In this document: piece by piece, positions 9,456 through 19,058 of the stretch
Numbering within the stretch: the stretch's first letter is position 1
Layout of the letters: each line of letters starts with the position of its first letter
Source: an uncultured Pelagibacteraceae bacterium
GTDB lineage: Bacteria > Pseudomonadota > Alphaproteobacteria > Pelagibacterales > Pelagibacteraceae
Reading direction: 5' to 3'
Length of the DNA: 64,000 nt
Assembly: GCA_902552985.1 (NCBI GenBank)
Contig: CACDII010000001.1
Span: 62,001 to 126,000 of the forward strand
Notes under the pieces: generated by a model
The model's database searches: none
Told to the model about the DNA's origin: nothing
The model's input: the letters and a program-made list of their open reading frames with translations, nothing else
Position numbers and translations under genes: made by a program

Positions 9456-9913
9456 TGATTTGCTCTACATGTAAAAAAGGCGAGACCTCAGTTGTTGACT
9501 CCCGTCCTACAGAAGATGGAACGGCAATAAGAAGAAGAAGATTATGTGTTTGTGGTCACAGATTTACAACATTTGAAAGAGTTCAATTTAGAGAATTAAT
9601 GGTTGTTAAAAAAAGTGGAAGAAAATCTACTTTTGATAGAGATAAATTGGCAAAATCTATATTTATAGCATTAAAAAAAAGACCAATAGATACCGAAACT
9701 GTAGAAAAGTTTATAAGCAAAATTTCTAGATCTCTTGAAGAGTTAGGTCAAGCGGAGATTTCAAGTAATACAATTGGCACAATGGTTATGGAAGGTTTGA
9801 AGGAAATAGACCCTGTAGCGTATGTTAGATTTGCCTCTGTTTATAGAAATTTTAGAGAAGAAAAAGATTTCGTTCAATTTGTGGACAGGTTAGATGTCTA
9901 CAAAAAAAGATAA
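9455..9913 (+). CDS. nrdR: Transcriptional repressor NrdR
   Basis: ATP/dATP-sensing repressor of ribonucleotide reductase genes: N-terminal zinc ribbon for DNA binding, then an ATP-cone (about 48-140, ending [15 protein letters not shown]). The first zinc pair is CSTC (3-6). The second reads [12 protein letters not shown], so it is C-x-C instead of the usual C-x2-C, one residue short. The length (152 aa) is normal. The glyA-nrdR-ribD order is typical of alphaproteobacteria. It overlaps ribD by 20 bases. Confidence 0.94.
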   Translation: MICSTCKKGETSVVDSRPTEDGTAIRRRRLCVCGHRFTTFERVQFRELMVVKKSGRKSTFDRDKLAKSIFIALKKRPIDTETVEKFISKISRSLEELGQAEISSNTIGTMVMEGLKEIDPVAYVRFASVYRNFREEKDFVQFVDRLDVYKKR

Positions 9914-10994
9914 ATTTACCAGTAAAGATCGTTACTTCATGAAAATTGCTATTAACTTAGCAGCTAATAGAAGTGGATATACAGGATCAAACCCTTCTGT
10001 TGGATGCGTGATTGTTAAAAATGATAAAATATTATCATTTGGGGCCACGAATATTAATGGTAGACCTCATGCAGAAACTATCGCATTAAAAAATAATAGG
10101 AAAAACAATAAAGGAGCGACAGTTTATGTAACTTTAGAGCCTTGCTCGCATTATGGCAAAACTCCACCATGCACAAAAGCACTAATAAAAGCTAAAGTAA
10201 AAAAAGTAATTTATTCAATCGATGACAAAGATTCTAGATCATTTAAAAGATCAAAAAAAATTTTAATTTCAAATAAAATTATTACCAAATCAGGATTGTT
10301 AAAAAATCAAGCTAATAAAATATATAAAAAATATAATTTTACTAAAAAAAATAATTTTCCCTATGTTACAGGTAAGCTTGCAAGTTCTTATAATTTATTA
10401 ATTGAAAAAGGTAATAAATACATTACCAATCAATACTCTAGAATGACTTCTCATCAATTAAGATCAAAAAATCAAGGATTATTAACATCGTATAAAACAA
10501 TCAATGCTGATAATCCGAAATTAAATTGTAGAATAAACGGGCTAGAAAAATTTTCTCCAATAATAATAGTTATAGATAAAGATTTAAAAATAAAATTGAA
10601 TACTTTAATTGTTAAAAATTCAGCTAAAAGTAAAGTTCTAATATTTCATAACTCCAATAATCTTTTAAAAATTAAAAAACTTAAAAAAAATGGCGTTAAA
10701 TTAATATACTTTAAAACTGAAGAAACTAATTATTTTGATTTAAAAAAAATTTTTAAAAAGATTTATAAACTAGGAATTCATAGTGTTTTAGTTGAAAGTG
10801 GAAGCCAATTAACAAGAAAATTGCTATCAAAAAGTTTATTTAATGAATTTTATTTTTATAGAAGCAACAAAATGCTTAATTATCGTGAAAAAATTAACGT
10901 TTTAGACATAAAAAGGAAATTAGATAAAAATTTTAAAAATAAAGATTTTGTTAATACATATCTAGATAAAGATAAATTAATGCACTATTACTAA
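9894..10994 (+). CDS. ribD: Bifunctional riboflavin biosynthesis protein RibD (deaminase/reductase)
   Basis: Performs the second and third steps of riboflavin synthesis. The N-terminal deaminase has the zinc motif HAE (about 62-64) and [11 protein letters not shown] (about 84-94). The C-terminal reductase (about 155-366) is recognisable but diverged, keeping [14 protein letters not shown]. The length (366 aa) is normal. The start overlaps nrdR by 20 bases. ribE follows after 4 bases. Confidence 0.93.
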   Translation: MSTKKDKFTSKDRYFMKIAINLAANRSGYTGSNPSVGCVIVKNDKILSFGATNINGRPHAETIALKNNRKNNKGATVYVTLEPCSHYGKTPPCTKALIKAKVKKVIYSIDDKDSRSFKRSKKILISNKIITKSGLLKNQANKIYKKYNFTKKNNFPYVTGKLASSYNLLIEKGNKYITNQYSRMTSHQLRSKNQGLLTSYKTINADNPKLNCRINGLEKFSPIIIVIDKDLKIKLNTLIVKNSAKSKVLIFHNSNNLLKIKKLKKNGVKLIYFKTEETNYFDLKKIFKKIYKLGIHSVLVESGSQLTRKLLSKSLFNEFYFYRSNKMLNYREKINVLDIKRKLDKNFKNKDFVNTYLDKDKLMHYY

Positions 10995-10998
10995 AAAA

Positions 10999-11583
10999 AT
11001 GTTTAACGGAATAATTTTAAATCAAGGTATTGTTAGAAAGATATTAAAAAGACAAAAAGGAATTAATATCTTTATTTTTTCAAATATTAAAGTTTCAAAA
11101 AAAGATATTGGAATGTCAATTTGTTGTGATGGAGTCTGTTTGACGCTAGTCAGTTTACGCAATAAAGTAATGGAATTTTATTTATCTAACGAAACTTTGA
11201 AAAGATCAAAATTTAAAAAAGTTAAAGTTGGTGATTACATAAACATTGAAACATCTTTAAAATATGGAAATAAAATTTCTGGCCATATAGTTCAAGGTCA
11301 TATTGATTGTATCTCTAAGGTAAATTTCATAAGAAAAATTGATAAATCTTATTTATTTGATTTTTTAACGAATAGAAAAGAAAGAAAAAATCTAATTGAA
11401 AAAGCATCAATTGCTATAAATGGAATTTCATTAACTATATCAAGAAAAACACAAAAAGGTTTTCAGGTCTGGGTTATCCCACACACTTTAAAACTTACTA
11501 ATTTATGTAAAATTAAAAAAAATGATTTAGTTAATATCGAAATAGACATACTTTCAAAATATGTAAGAAATTATTTTAAATGA
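10999..11583 (+). CDS. ribE: Riboflavin synthase (alpha chain)
   Basis: Dismutates two 6,7-dimethyl-8-ribityllumazine molecules to riboflavin. MFNGIILNQGIV starts the first lumazine-binding repeat and SGHIVQGHIDCISKV marks the junction to the second, giving the expected two-barrel 194-aa protein. The family usually starts MFTGII, so Asn replaces Thr at position 3. Its stop overlaps the ribBA start by 4 bases. Confidence 0.92.
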   Translation: MFNGIILNQGIVRKILKRQKGINIFIFSNIKVSKKDIGMSICCDGVCLTLVSLRNKVMEFYLSNETLKRSKFKKVKVGDYINIETSLKYGNKISGHIVQGHIDCISKVNFIRKIDKSYLFDFLTNRKERKNLIEKASIAINGISLTISRKTQKGFQVWVIPHTLKLTNLCKIKKNDLVNIEIDILSKYVRNYFK

Positions 11584-12683
11584 AAAAAAGAAACTTTACT
11601 CCAATAGAATCTATTATAAATATCGCAAAAAAGGGTGGAATGTATATTCTTGTTGATGATGAAAATAGAGAAAATGAAGGAGATCTTGTTATACCAGCAG
11701 TTAATGTTTCACAAAAAAATATAAACTTCATGGCAAAGTATGGTCGTGGTTTAATTTGTCTTTCTTTAACAAATAAACAAGCAAAAAAACTTAATTTATC
11801 ATTAATGTCTCCTATAAATAAATCTCGAAATCAAACAGCATTTACAGTTTCAATTGAAGCACGCAAAGGAGTTACAACTGGAATTTCTGCAAAAGACAGA
11901 TCTGTAACAATCAAAACTGCAATTAAATCTAATGTTAAAAAAAACGAAATTGTTTCCCCAGGACATATATTTCCTATTATTTCAAAAGAAGGTGGAGTTT
12001 TAGTTAGGGCTGGTCACACAGAAGCTTCTGTAGATATTGCAAAGTTGGCTAAAAAAAATCCTTCAGCTGTAATATGTGAAATTATGAATGATAAAGGCGT
12101 AATGGCTAAAGGTTCTGAATTATTTAAATTTGCAATAAAGCATAAATTAAAAATTGGAAGAATTGACGATTTAATAGCCTATAGACTTAAAAAGGAGAAA
12201 CTTATTAAATTTAAAAAGACAGAACGAATTTTAATTAAAAATCAAAAATATAAAATTAAAATATTTGAAAATGTTTTAGACGGATCTGAAAATTTTGCTC
12301 TAATTAAAGGTGATTTAAAAAAAAATAAAAATCCAAGAGTTAGAGTAGTGTCATCAAATATAGTTCAAAATTATTTAATGGGGCAAAAATTACCTAATTC
12401 ATTTAGTCGAACATTAAAACATTTTAAAAATTATAAAGAATGTGTCTTAATTTTTATTAGAGATACGAACCTTAAATCAGTATCACAAACACTAAGAGAT
12501 TATAAAAGCACTAAATTTTATAAAAAAGGTCAAGATAAGCTTATAAAAAATTACGGTATAGGAGCACAAATAATTAAATCATTAAATATTAAAAATATGA
12601 TATTAGTTACAAGATCCAAAAAAAAAGTGGTTGGCTTGGATGGTTATGGCATCAAAATAGTTAAACAAGAAATAATTAAATGA
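11580..12683 (+). CDS. ribB: 3,4-dihydroxy-2-butanone-4-phosphate synthase with degenerate GTP cyclohydrolase II domain
   Basis: The N-terminal half (about 1-205) is an intact RibB: DDENRENEGDLV, FMAKYGRGLICL and GHIFPIISKEGGVLVRAGHTEAS are all present, so it should convert ribulose 5-phosphate to the four-carbon riboflavin precursor. The C-terminal half (about 210-367) aligns with RibA through its end (YGIGAQIIKSLN and VVGLDGYGIKIV). It lacks the CLTGD...RCDCG zinc cysteines and the HRQEGRNIGL catalytic segment. GTP cyclohydrolase II activity is therefore unlikely. It overlaps ribE and ribH by 4 bases each. Confidence 0.93.
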   Translation: MKKRNFTPIESIINIAKKGGMYILVDDENRENEGDLVIPAVNVSQKNINFMAKYGRGLICLSLTNKQAKKLNLSLMSPINKSRNQTAFTVSIEARKGVTTGISAKDRSVTIKTAIKSNVKKNEIVSPGHIFPIISKEGGVLVRAGHTEASVDIAKLAKKNPSAVICEIMNDKGVMAKGSELFKFAIKHKLKIGRIDDLIAYRLKKEKLIKFKKTERILIKNQKYKIKIFENVLDGSENFALIKGDLKKNKNPRVRVVSSNIVQNYLMGQKLPNSFSRTLKHFKNYKECVLIFIRDTNLKSVSQTLRDYKSTKFYKKGQDKLIKNYGIGAQIIKSLNIKNMILVTRSKKKVVGLDGYGIKIVKQEIIK

Positions 12684-13063
12684 AAAAAATATTAATCGTA
12701 GCTGCAAATTATTATAAGGATATATCATTAACTTTATTAGATTCCGCAAAGTCAAAAATATCGAAAAAATATTCAGTAAAAGTTTTGAATGTACCGGGCG
12801 TTTTTGAAATTCCAGTAGTTATCTCAAAAAATATTAAAAAGTATGACGCATTTATCGCATTAGGATGTGTCATAAAAGGTGAAACACCTCATTTTGATTT
12901 CATTTCAACAGCAGCTACTCAAGCTATTATGAATTTATCTGTTGAATATAAAAAACCAATTGGAAATGGTATTATTACATGTTTAAACTCTAATCAAGCA
13001 AGAGCTAGAGGAAAAAAAGGTGAAGAAGCAGCTCAAGCTGTAATTTCAGTTTTATCTCTATAA
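12680..13063 (+). CDS. ribH: 6,7-dimethyl-8-ribityllumazine synthase
   Basis: Joins the RibD product to the RibB product to make the immediate riboflavin precursor. VPGVFEIPVVI (about 39-49), ALGCVIKGETPHFDFI (about 60-75) and GIITCLNSNQARAR are the lumazine synthase motifs, including the catalytic His in the second. At 127 aa it is somewhat short, with a brief N-terminus. It overlaps ribB by 4 bases and is followed by nusB, the standard alphaproteobacterial order. Confidence 0.95.
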   Translation: MKKILIVAANYYKDISLTLLDSAKSKISKKYSVKVLNVPGVFEIPVVISKNIKKYDAFIALGCVIKGETPHFDFISTAATQAIMNLSVEYKKPIGNGIITCLNSNQARARGKKGEEAAQAVISVLSL

Positions 13064-13065
13064 TT

Positions 13066-13470
13066 ATGCCCTTACAACATGCTCCAAAAAACAACCCAAG
13101 AGTAATTGTAATTCAAAAACTCTATGGAAAATTTTTTAATGATGAAGAAAATTTAACTTTTCCCAAACACAGATTTAAAAAATTTATTAAAGATGTTGTA
13201 AATGGTACAATCGAAAGAGACGAAGTTATTAATGATGAAATTAAAATTCATCTTAATTTAGATATAAATATAAAAAATTTAGATAAAGTTTTCCAGGTTA
13301 TAATTAAATCAGCTATATTTGAATTTTTGTATAGGCCAAAAACCTCAGTTAACATAATTATCAAAGAGTATTTGAATGCATCAAATTACTTTTTGGATAA
13401 ATCTCAAACACGTTATTTAAATGCTATACTTGATAAAATATCTAAAAAAATAAGAAATTCTAATGGATGA
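13066..13470 (+). CDS. nusB: Transcription antitermination protein NusB
   Basis: All-helical RNA-binding protein that works with NusE (S10) on rRNA boxA antitermination. It is diverged but recognisable: N-terminal PRVIVIQKLYGKFF, late ILKSAIFEFL-like helix (IIKSAIFEFLYRPKTSVNIIIKEY as a region) and a C-terminus with FLDKSQTRYLNAILDKI. The length (134 aa) and the ribH-nusB-thiL neighbourhood support the call. It overlaps thiL by 8 bases. Confidence 0.87.
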   Translation: MPLQHAPKNNPRVIVIQKLYGKFFNDEENLTFPKHRFKKFIKDVVNGTIERDEVINDEIKIHLNLDINIKNLDKVFQVIIKSAIFEFLYRPKTSVNIIIKEYLNASNYFLDKSQTRYLNAILDKISKKIRNSNG

Positions 13471-14422
13471 ATTTGTATTAATAAAAAAATATTTTCAAAA
13501 AATCTCTAACAACAATCCCGGTGCAAAAAAATTAAATGATGACGTATTTTTTGATAAAAAAAGAAATTTAGCAGTATCTATTGATACTTATAATGAAGGT
13601 GTTCATTTTCCTGATTTTAAACTTCCTCATTTAGTAATTAAAAAAATTTTAAGATCTTCTATTTCAGATCTTATAGTTAAGGGGGTTACCCCTGAATATT
13701 ATTTTATTTCAGCCAGTGGGAACAAAAACAAATTCACTAAAAAAAATCTGAAAAAAATTTCAAAATCCTTAAATCAGGAACAAAAAAAGTATAATTTGAA
13801 ACTTTCAGGTGGTGATACTACTAATTCTAAAAAAGTATCGTTTTCAGTATCAACTATTGGTTTTTCTAAAGGTATTATCTTGAGAAATAAAGCTAAGTTA
13901 AATGATGATATATACGTCACAGGCAACATAGGTGATAGTTTTCTTGGATTAAAAATTTTAAAAAAGAAAATTAAAGTTGTATCAAAATTAAAAAAATATT
14001 TTATTAATAAGTTTTATTGTCCAAGTTTACCTTATAAAATTTCTAAGGAGCTGCATAAATTTGCAAACACTTCTATTGATGTATCTGATGGTTTAATTTC
14101 TGATTTAGCTAAACTTATTAACAATCAAAAATTATCATTTGAAGTTAGTATCAATAAGATTCCTACATCAAAAAATTTGCAGTTTTATTTAAAAAAATAT
14201 AATAAAAAAAAACATAAATTCATTTTTAGTGGTGAAGATTATCAAATGTTATTTACAGCACCTTCAAAAAAAAGGTCTTTAATTAAATCAATTACAAATA
14301 AATTTAATCAAAAAGTTACAATTATTGGTAAAATAAATGCTGGTTATAAAAAAAATTCATTAAAACTGGACAATAAGTCCCTAAATATATCTAATTTTAA
14401 AGGTTATTCACATAAGTTTTGA
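13463..14422 (+). CDS. thiL: Thiamine-monophosphate kinase
   Basis: Phosphorylates thiamine monophosphate to the active cofactor thiamine diphosphate. The ThiL pattern includes DDVFFD near residue 25, SIDTYNEGVHFPDF (about 40-53), LSGGDTTNSKKVSFSVSTIG (about 115-134), SIDVSDGLISDL (about 205-216) and FSGEDYQMLF (about 255-264). The length (319 aa) is normal. SAR11 strains often rely on external thiamine precursors, so this final kinase is expected even where synthesis is incomplete. Confidence 0.92.
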   Translation: MDEFVLIKKYFQKISNNNPGAKKLNDDVFFDKKRNLAVSIDTYNEGVHFPDFKLPHLVIKKILRSSISDLIVKGVTPEYYFISASGNKNKFTKKNLKKISKSLNQEQKKYNLKLSGGDTTNSKKVSFSVSTIGFSKGIILRNKAKLNDDIYVTGNIGDSFLGLKILKKKIKVVSKLKKYFINKFYCPSLPYKISKELHKFANTSIDVSDGLISDLAKLINNQKLSFEVSINKIPTSKNLQFYLKKYNKKKHKFIFSGEDYQMLFTAPSKKRSLIKSITNKFNQKVTIIGKINAGYKKNSLKLDNKSLNISNFKGYSHKF

Positions 14423-14504
14423 GAAGTTAAACATTGCCTTTTACTCTTTTTTTTGTAATGTGCGTTTTTTAATAATTACAAATTAACTTAGAATTAAAGG
14501 AATT

Positions 14505-16610
14505 ATGGAAGCTTCAGTCTCATTTATACTTCAAATTATCATTTTAGCAGGTTTACTATCAATAGTTTATGGTTATTTAACAGGTAAAAATATTTTAAAT
14601 TCTAGCCCTGGAAACACTAAAATGCAAGAAATAGCCTCAGCTATACAAGTTGGTGCAAAAGCTTATTTAAATAGACAATATAAGACAATAGCAGTTGTCG
14701 GCGTAGTCGTACTTATTATTATTAGTTATGCATTTAGTATTTTGGTAGGACTGGGTTATTTAATTGGAGCAACGTTATCAGGAATAGCGGGATATGTTGG
14801 TATGCTAGTATCAGTACAAGCAAATGTACGAACAGCTGAAGCTTCAAGAAAAGGATTATCCCAAGGTCTTTCTTTAGCATTTAAATCTGGTGCAGTTACC
14901 GGAATGTTAGTGGCAGGCTTAGCGCTTTTAGCAATAGCTGTTTATTATTATTTATTATTATCTTTTGGTGTCGAAGAAAGAGAGATTGTAAATGCTTTAG
15001 TTGCATTAGGTTTTGGTGCCTCTTTAATTTCAATATTTGCAAGACTTGGTGGAGGAATTTTTACAAAAGGTGCTGATGTAGGAGCAGATTTAGTTGGAAA
15101 AGTTGAAGCAGGTATTCCTGAAGACGATCCTAGAAATCCGGCTGTAATAGCCGATAATGTAGGAGATAATGTTGGCGATTGTGCTGGTATGGCTGCAGAT
15201 CTATTTGAAACATATGCTGTAACTATAGTAGCTACTATGGTTCTATCTTCAATATTTTTTCATGGAGATCTTAACATGATGATCTATCCGTTATCTATAG
15301 GAGGAGCTTGTATTTTAACTTCGATATTTGGAACTTTTTTTGTTAAATTAGGAAAATCTAAAAATATTATGGCTGCCCTATATAAGGGCTTTGTAGTAAC
15401 TGCAATCTCATCTTTGGTAATTTTATACCCAATTACGGATCATGTTTTAGGTTTAGATAATATTTATAAAATTTCTAATAAATCTTTTTCAGGAATGAGT
15501 TTATATATTTGTGGCGTTATAGGTTTAGTAATAACTGGTTTACTGATATGGGTTACTGAATATTATACAGGAACTAACTATAGACCTGTAAAAAGTGTAG
15601 CTTCTTCATCTACAACTGGACATGGGACTAATGTAATTCAAGGTTTAGCAGTTTCAATGGAAGCAACAGCTATACCTGCTTTAATTATTGTTGGCGGTAT
15701 ATTGTTAACAAATTATATTGCAGGTCTGTTCGGTATAGCTATAGCTGTAACTACAATGTTAGCTTTAGCTGGGATGGTTGTTGCTCTTGATGCATATGGG
15801 CCTGTTACAGATAATGCTGGTGGAATTGCTGAAATGTCTAATTTACCAAAAAATGTAAGAAAAACTACTGATGCATTAGACGCTGTCGGCAATACTACAA
15901 AAGCTGTTACAAAAGGTTATGCAATTGGTTCTGCTGGATTAGGAGCGCTCGTTTTATTTGCTGCATATACAGAAGATATCAAACATTTTTCAAAAGTTGC
16001 AGGATCTAATTTAGAAGGAATAATTGTTACATTTGATTTATCAAATCCTTTTGTAGTAGTTGGCTTGTTAGTCGGGGGCATGCTACCTTATTTATTTGGA
16101 TCTATGGGTATGCAAGCTGTAGGAAGAGCCGGTGGTGCTGTTGTGATTGAAGTTAGAAGACAATTTAAAAAAATTCCGGGTATTATGAAAAGAAAAGCAA
16201 AACCTGATTATGGAAGGTTAGTTGATTTGTTAACAAAAGCAGCTATAAAAGAAATGATTGTACCATCCTTACTTCCAGTTTTATCACCAATCGTTTTATA
16301 TTTATTTATTCTACCTATTGGTGGACAAGTAGCAGCACTATCTTCCGTAGGTGCTATGTTGTTAGGTGTAATAATTACTGGTTTGTTTGTTGCTATATCG
16401 ATGACAGCTGGTGGTGGTGCATGGGATAACGCGAAAAAATACATCGAAGATGGAAATTTTGGTGGAAAAGGTTCAGAAGCACACAAAGCCGCAGTAACTG
16501 GTGATACTGTAGGTGATCCTTATAAGGATACAGCAGGTCCTGCAGTAAATCCAATGATAAAAATTACTAACATAGTGGCTTTATTGTTATTAGCAGTAAT
16601 TGCTGGTTAA
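14505..16610 (+). CDS. hppA: Membrane-bound proton-translocating pyrophosphatase (K+-independent type)
   Basis: Pumps protons across the inner membrane using pyrophosphate hydrolysis. The 701-aa, multi-helix protein keeps the substrate site [20 protein letters not shown] and [19 protein letters not shown], and a second acidic cluster near the C-terminus ([13 protein letters not shown]). In [10 protein letters not shown], Lys466 occupies the position that is Ala in K+-dependent enzymes, so by family knowledge it is K+-independent. An AAAGGA ribosome-binding site lies 5 bases before the ATG. Its stop overlaps bamE tail to tail. Confidence 0.96.
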   Translation: MEASVSFILQIIILAGLLSIVYGYLTGKNILNSSPGNTKMQEIASAIQVGAKAYLNRQYKTIAVVGVVVLIIISYAFSILVGLGYLIGATLSGIAGYVGMLVSVQANVRTAEASRKGLSQGLSLAFKSGAVTGMLVAGLALLAIAVYYYLLLSFGVEEREIVNALVALGFGASLISIFARLGGGIFTKGADVGADLVGKVEAGIPEDDPRNPAVIADNVGDNVGDCAGMAADLFETYAVTIVATMVLSSIFFHGDLNMMIYPLSIGGACILTSIFGTFFVKLGKSKNIMAALYKGFVVTAISSLVILYPITDHVLGLDNIYKISNKSFSGMSLYICGVIGLVITGLLIWVTEYYTGTNYRPVKSVASSSTTGHGTNVIQGLAVSMEATAIPALIIVGGILLTNYIAGLFGIAIAVTTMLALAGMVVALDAYGPVTDNAGGIAEMSNLPKNVRKTTDALDAVGNTTKAVTKGYAIGSAGLGALVLFAAYTEDIKHFSKVAGSNLEGIIVTFDLSNPFVVVGLLVGGMLPYLFGSMGMQAVGRAGGAVVIEVRRQFKKIPGIMKRKAKPDYGRLVDLLTKAAIKEMIVPSLLPVLSPIVLYLFILPIGGQVAALSSVGAMLLGVIITGLFVAISMTAGGGAWDNAKKYIEDGNFGGKGSEAHKAAVTGDTVGDPYKDTAGPAVNPMIKITNIVALLLLAVIAG

Positions 16611-17083
16611 TATTTGGATTTACCTTTTTTTCTTTTTCCAAGAGGGTCATTAATTTTTTGCCTCATACTTGAAAGGAAATCATAAACAAAAGATCTTTTG
16701 TTATAAGATATTTGAGTTATATCTTTAGAAAATTTTAATTTTTCCATATTTTCTTTATTATAAAAATCTTTTTTTACGAGCATACCTTTAGTATCTAGTT
16801 CAAGTATAAGAACATTATTTATTAAGAGCTCTCTTTGACCAAATTTTAATAAACGAGTTGAATTTGTTGTTTTTCTCTCAATATATACCCATAAATCATT
16901 ATCAAAGGTGCTTTTAGTAGATGGTGGCCCTAGTAATTTTGTTATATCATTTTTGTTTGAACTATGAAGTGTTAATTTTTGTTGTTTTTTTTCTAAGAAA
17001 GGAACACCATGATGTTTTACCACTTTATTTAATGAGCAATTTGAAATAAAAAAAATAATTATAAAAAATAAAATTTTATTCAT
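16607..17083 (-). CDS. bamE: Outer membrane assembly lipoprotein BamE (SmpA/OmlA)
   Basis: Lipoprotein partner of the BAM complex that inserts beta-barrels into the outer membrane. Signal peptide with lipobox FISNC (Cys at 16). The SmpA/OmlA core includes [23 protein letters not shown]. The length (158 aa) fits alphaproteobacterial members. The only usable start codon (17083-17081) overlaps the divergent start of the UQCC-like gene by two bases, so each gene's promoter must lie inside the other. Confidence 0.88.
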   Translation of the reverse strand: MNKILFFIIIFFISNCSLNKVVKHHGVPFLEKKQQKLTLHSSNKNDITKLLGPPSTKSTFDNDLWVYIERKTTNSTRLLKFGQRELLINNVLILELDTKGMLVKKDFYNKENMEKLKFSKDITQISYNKRSFVYDFLSSMRQKINDPLGKRKKGKSKY

Positions 17084-17537
17084 GAATAATAAGTATATAA
17101 ATATTTATAATAATTTAGTCAATTTAACTAGAAATAAAGAACTTTACAAATACTTATCTAAAGAAGATAGTTTTTCAGACAGATTAATGATGTTTCTTTT
17201 CCATTTTGCCTTTTTTTTAAAGATTTTTAAAAATAATAGTGATAAGAAAACTCTTCAAAATATATTCGATTTTATATTTCGACATTTAGAGGTCTCTATA
17301 AGAGAAATAGGTTATGGTGATGCATCAATTAATAAAAAAATGAAAACTTATGTTAATGTTTTTTATGATATTTTAGCAAAGATTGACAACTGGTCTAATA
17401 TGTCAAAATTTGAAAAAAATGAAATATTAAAGAATTATTTATACCTTGATATTGAACCTAATGATTTAGTTGATTATTTTGATAATTATATGTTAAAATT
17501 GTCAAATAGTACTTTAAATTCATTTATAAATGTATAA
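17082..17537 (+). CDS. Ubiquinol-cytochrome c chaperone (UQCC/CBP3) family protein
   Basis: 151-aa soluble, helical protein. LVNLTRNKELYKYL then SFSDRLMMFLFHFAFFLKIF matches the UQCC/CBP3 pattern, a family implicated in assembly of cytochrome bc1 (complex III). The location beside bamE and upstream of rpmF-plsX is the standard alphaproteobacterial position. The DUF177 (YceD) gene often found between it and rpmF is absent here. The ATG at 17082 is the only in-frame start that keeps the conserved N-terminus, and it overlaps the bamE start codon. Confidence 0.72.
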   Translation: MNNKYINIYNNLVNLTRNKELYKYLSKEDSFSDRLMMFLFHFAFFLKIFKNNSDKKTLQNIFDFIFRHLEVSIREIGYGDASINKKMKTYVNVFYDILAKIDNWSNMSKFEKNEILKNYLYLDIEPNDLVDYFDNYMLKLSNSTLNSFINV

Positions 17538-17560
17538 AAAGATTAATTAAATAAAAATTT

Positions 17561-17740
17561 ATGGCTGTCCCGAAAAGAAAAACATCACCTTCAAGAGCAG
17601 GAAAAAGAAGATCCCATATTAAATTTTCTTCAAAAAATGTTATTGAGGATAAAAAATCTGGCGAATATAGATTATCTCATCATTTAGATTTAAAAACTGG
17701 AATGTATAAAGGGCGACAAATTTTAGACCCTAAAGAATAA
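17561..17740 (+). CDS. rpmF: 50S ribosomal protein L32
   Basis: 59-aa basic protein. [19 protein letters not shown] is the L32 N-terminus, and [14 protein letters not shown] follows the alphaproteobacterial pattern. There are no cysteines, so this is the zinc-free form. It lies 22 bases upstream of plsX, the usual rpmF-plsX pairing that ties ribosome and lipid synthesis. Confidence 0.94.
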   Translation: MAVPKRKTSPSRAGKRRSHIKFSSKNVIEDKKSGEYRLSHHLDLKTGMYKGRQILDPKE

Positions 17741-17762
17741 TTATCTTTAAAAAATAAAAACT

Positions 17763-18767
17763 ATGAAAAAAAAAATAATAATTGCAGTTGATGCAATGGG
17801 TGGAGAGAATGCTCCTAAAAAAATTATAGATGGAATTATTCATCATTTCAGCGAAAACAAAAATACTTTTTATAAGATTTTTGGTATTAAAAATAAAATT
17901 GAAAAGTTTATTCCAAAAACATTTGATGAAACTATTTATGAAATAATTGAGGCTAATGATATAGTTGAAGATACTGATACACCCTTAGTAGCAGCAAAAA
18001 AAGGTAATAAAACTAGCATGTGGCTTGCAATCGACAGTGTAAAAAATAAAAAAGCCGACATAGTTATATCTGCAGGTAATACGGGAGCACTGTTCGTTAT
18101 AGCAAAACTTAATCTTGAAATGATACCAAATATTGACAAACCAGCATTATCAGCGCTTTGGCCTAATAAAAAAGGCATGAGCGTAGTTTTAGATTTAGGA
18201 GCTAATATAGAATGTAGTGAAAAAAATTTAGTTGATTTTAGCATAATGGGAGCTTCCTTGTTAAAATCTCTGTATCCAGATGAATTTCCGAAAGTGGCTT
18301 TATTGAATATTGGTTCTGAAGAAATTAAAGGTAATGATATAATTAAAAGCACATACCAAAATCTATCAAATAAAAAAAGTAAAGAATTTGAATTTAAAGG
18401 TTATATCGAAGGAAATAAGTTAATGGATGGTGATGTAAATGTTATTGTTGCAGATGGCTTCACGGGAAATGTTGCGCTTAAAACCGCCGAAGGAACAGCA
18501 AATTTCATTACAGCAGAGTTAAAAAAGGCAATGACAAAATCTTTGGTAGGAAAACTTTCAGCCTTGATAAATATTAAAAATCTAAATAATTTCAAAAAGA
18601 GACTGGACCCAAGATTATATAATGGAGCAATTTTTATAGGCTTAGACTCACCAGTAGTAAAAAGTCATGGAGCTACTGACTATTTAGGATTTTCGAACTC
18701 ACTAAGTGTATGCAGCAAAATTGTTAAGGCTAATTTAATAGAAAAAATAAAAAATAATATTGATTAA
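17763..18767 (+). CDS. plsX: Phosphate acyltransferase PlsX
   Basis: Makes acyl-phosphate from acyl-ACP for the PlsY step of phospholipid synthesis; peripheral to the inner membrane. AVDAMGGENAPK at the N-terminus, ISAGNTGALFVIAKL (about 101-115), VLDLGANIECSE and DGFTGNVALKTAEG are conserved PlsX motifs. The length (334 aa) is normal. It overlaps ihfA by one base; fabH, which commonly sits here, is missing. Confidence 0.95.
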   Translation: MKKKIIIAVDAMGGENAPKKIIDGIIHHFSENKNTFYKIFGIKNKIEKFIPKTFDETIYEIIEANDIVEDTDTPLVAAKKGNKTSMWLAIDSVKNKKADIVISAGNTGALFVIAKLNLEMIPNIDKPALSALWPNKKGMSVVLDLGANIECSEKNLVDFSIMGASLLKSLYPDEFPKVALLNIGSEEIKGNDIIKSTYQNLSNKKSKEFEFKGYIEGNKLMDGDVNVIVADGFTGNVALKTAEGTANFITAELKKAMTKSLVGKLSALINIKNLNNFKKRLDPRLYNGAIFIGLDSPVVKSHGATDYLGFSNSLSVCSKIVKANLIEKIKNNID

Positions 18768-19057
18768 TGAGAGTTAATATAACAAAAAAAAATATAATTA
18801 ATTCAATATATATGCAAATTGGTTTTTCAAAAAAAATTTCGGAAAACTTACTTGAGGATTTACTGAACTTGTTAATTAATAATTTAAAACAAAATAAAAA
18901 AATCAAAATATCAAACTTTGGAACTTTTAGCTTGAGAAACAAAAAAAGTAGAATTGGTAGAAATCCATTAACAAGAGAAAAAAAAACTATATCAAAACGA
19001 AATGTAATATTATTTAAACCATCGAAAGAATTTAAAGCTTTTATAAATTTAACTTAA
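18767..19057 (+). CDS. ihfA: Integration host factor subunit alpha-like (HU/IHF family)
   Basis: DNA-bending protein. The beta-arm region reads IKISNFGTFSLRNKKSRIGRNPLTREKK-like, including the GRNP tip that intercalates into DNA, and the C-terminus is FKPSKEFKAFI. At 96 aa it is the family size. Position between plsX and a MerR regulator is the alphaproteobacterial ihfA location, which is the main reason for preferring IHF-alpha to HU. Confidence 0.88.
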   Translation: MRVNITKKNIINSIYMQIGFSKKISENLLEDLLNLLINNLKQNKKIKISNFGTFSLRNKKSRIGRNPLTREKKTISKRNVILFKPSKEFKAFINLT

Positions 19058-19058
19058 A

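Noticed and set aside
16208-16486. Minus-strand frame of 92 codons
   Set aside because: Antisense to the conserved C-terminal region of hppA.
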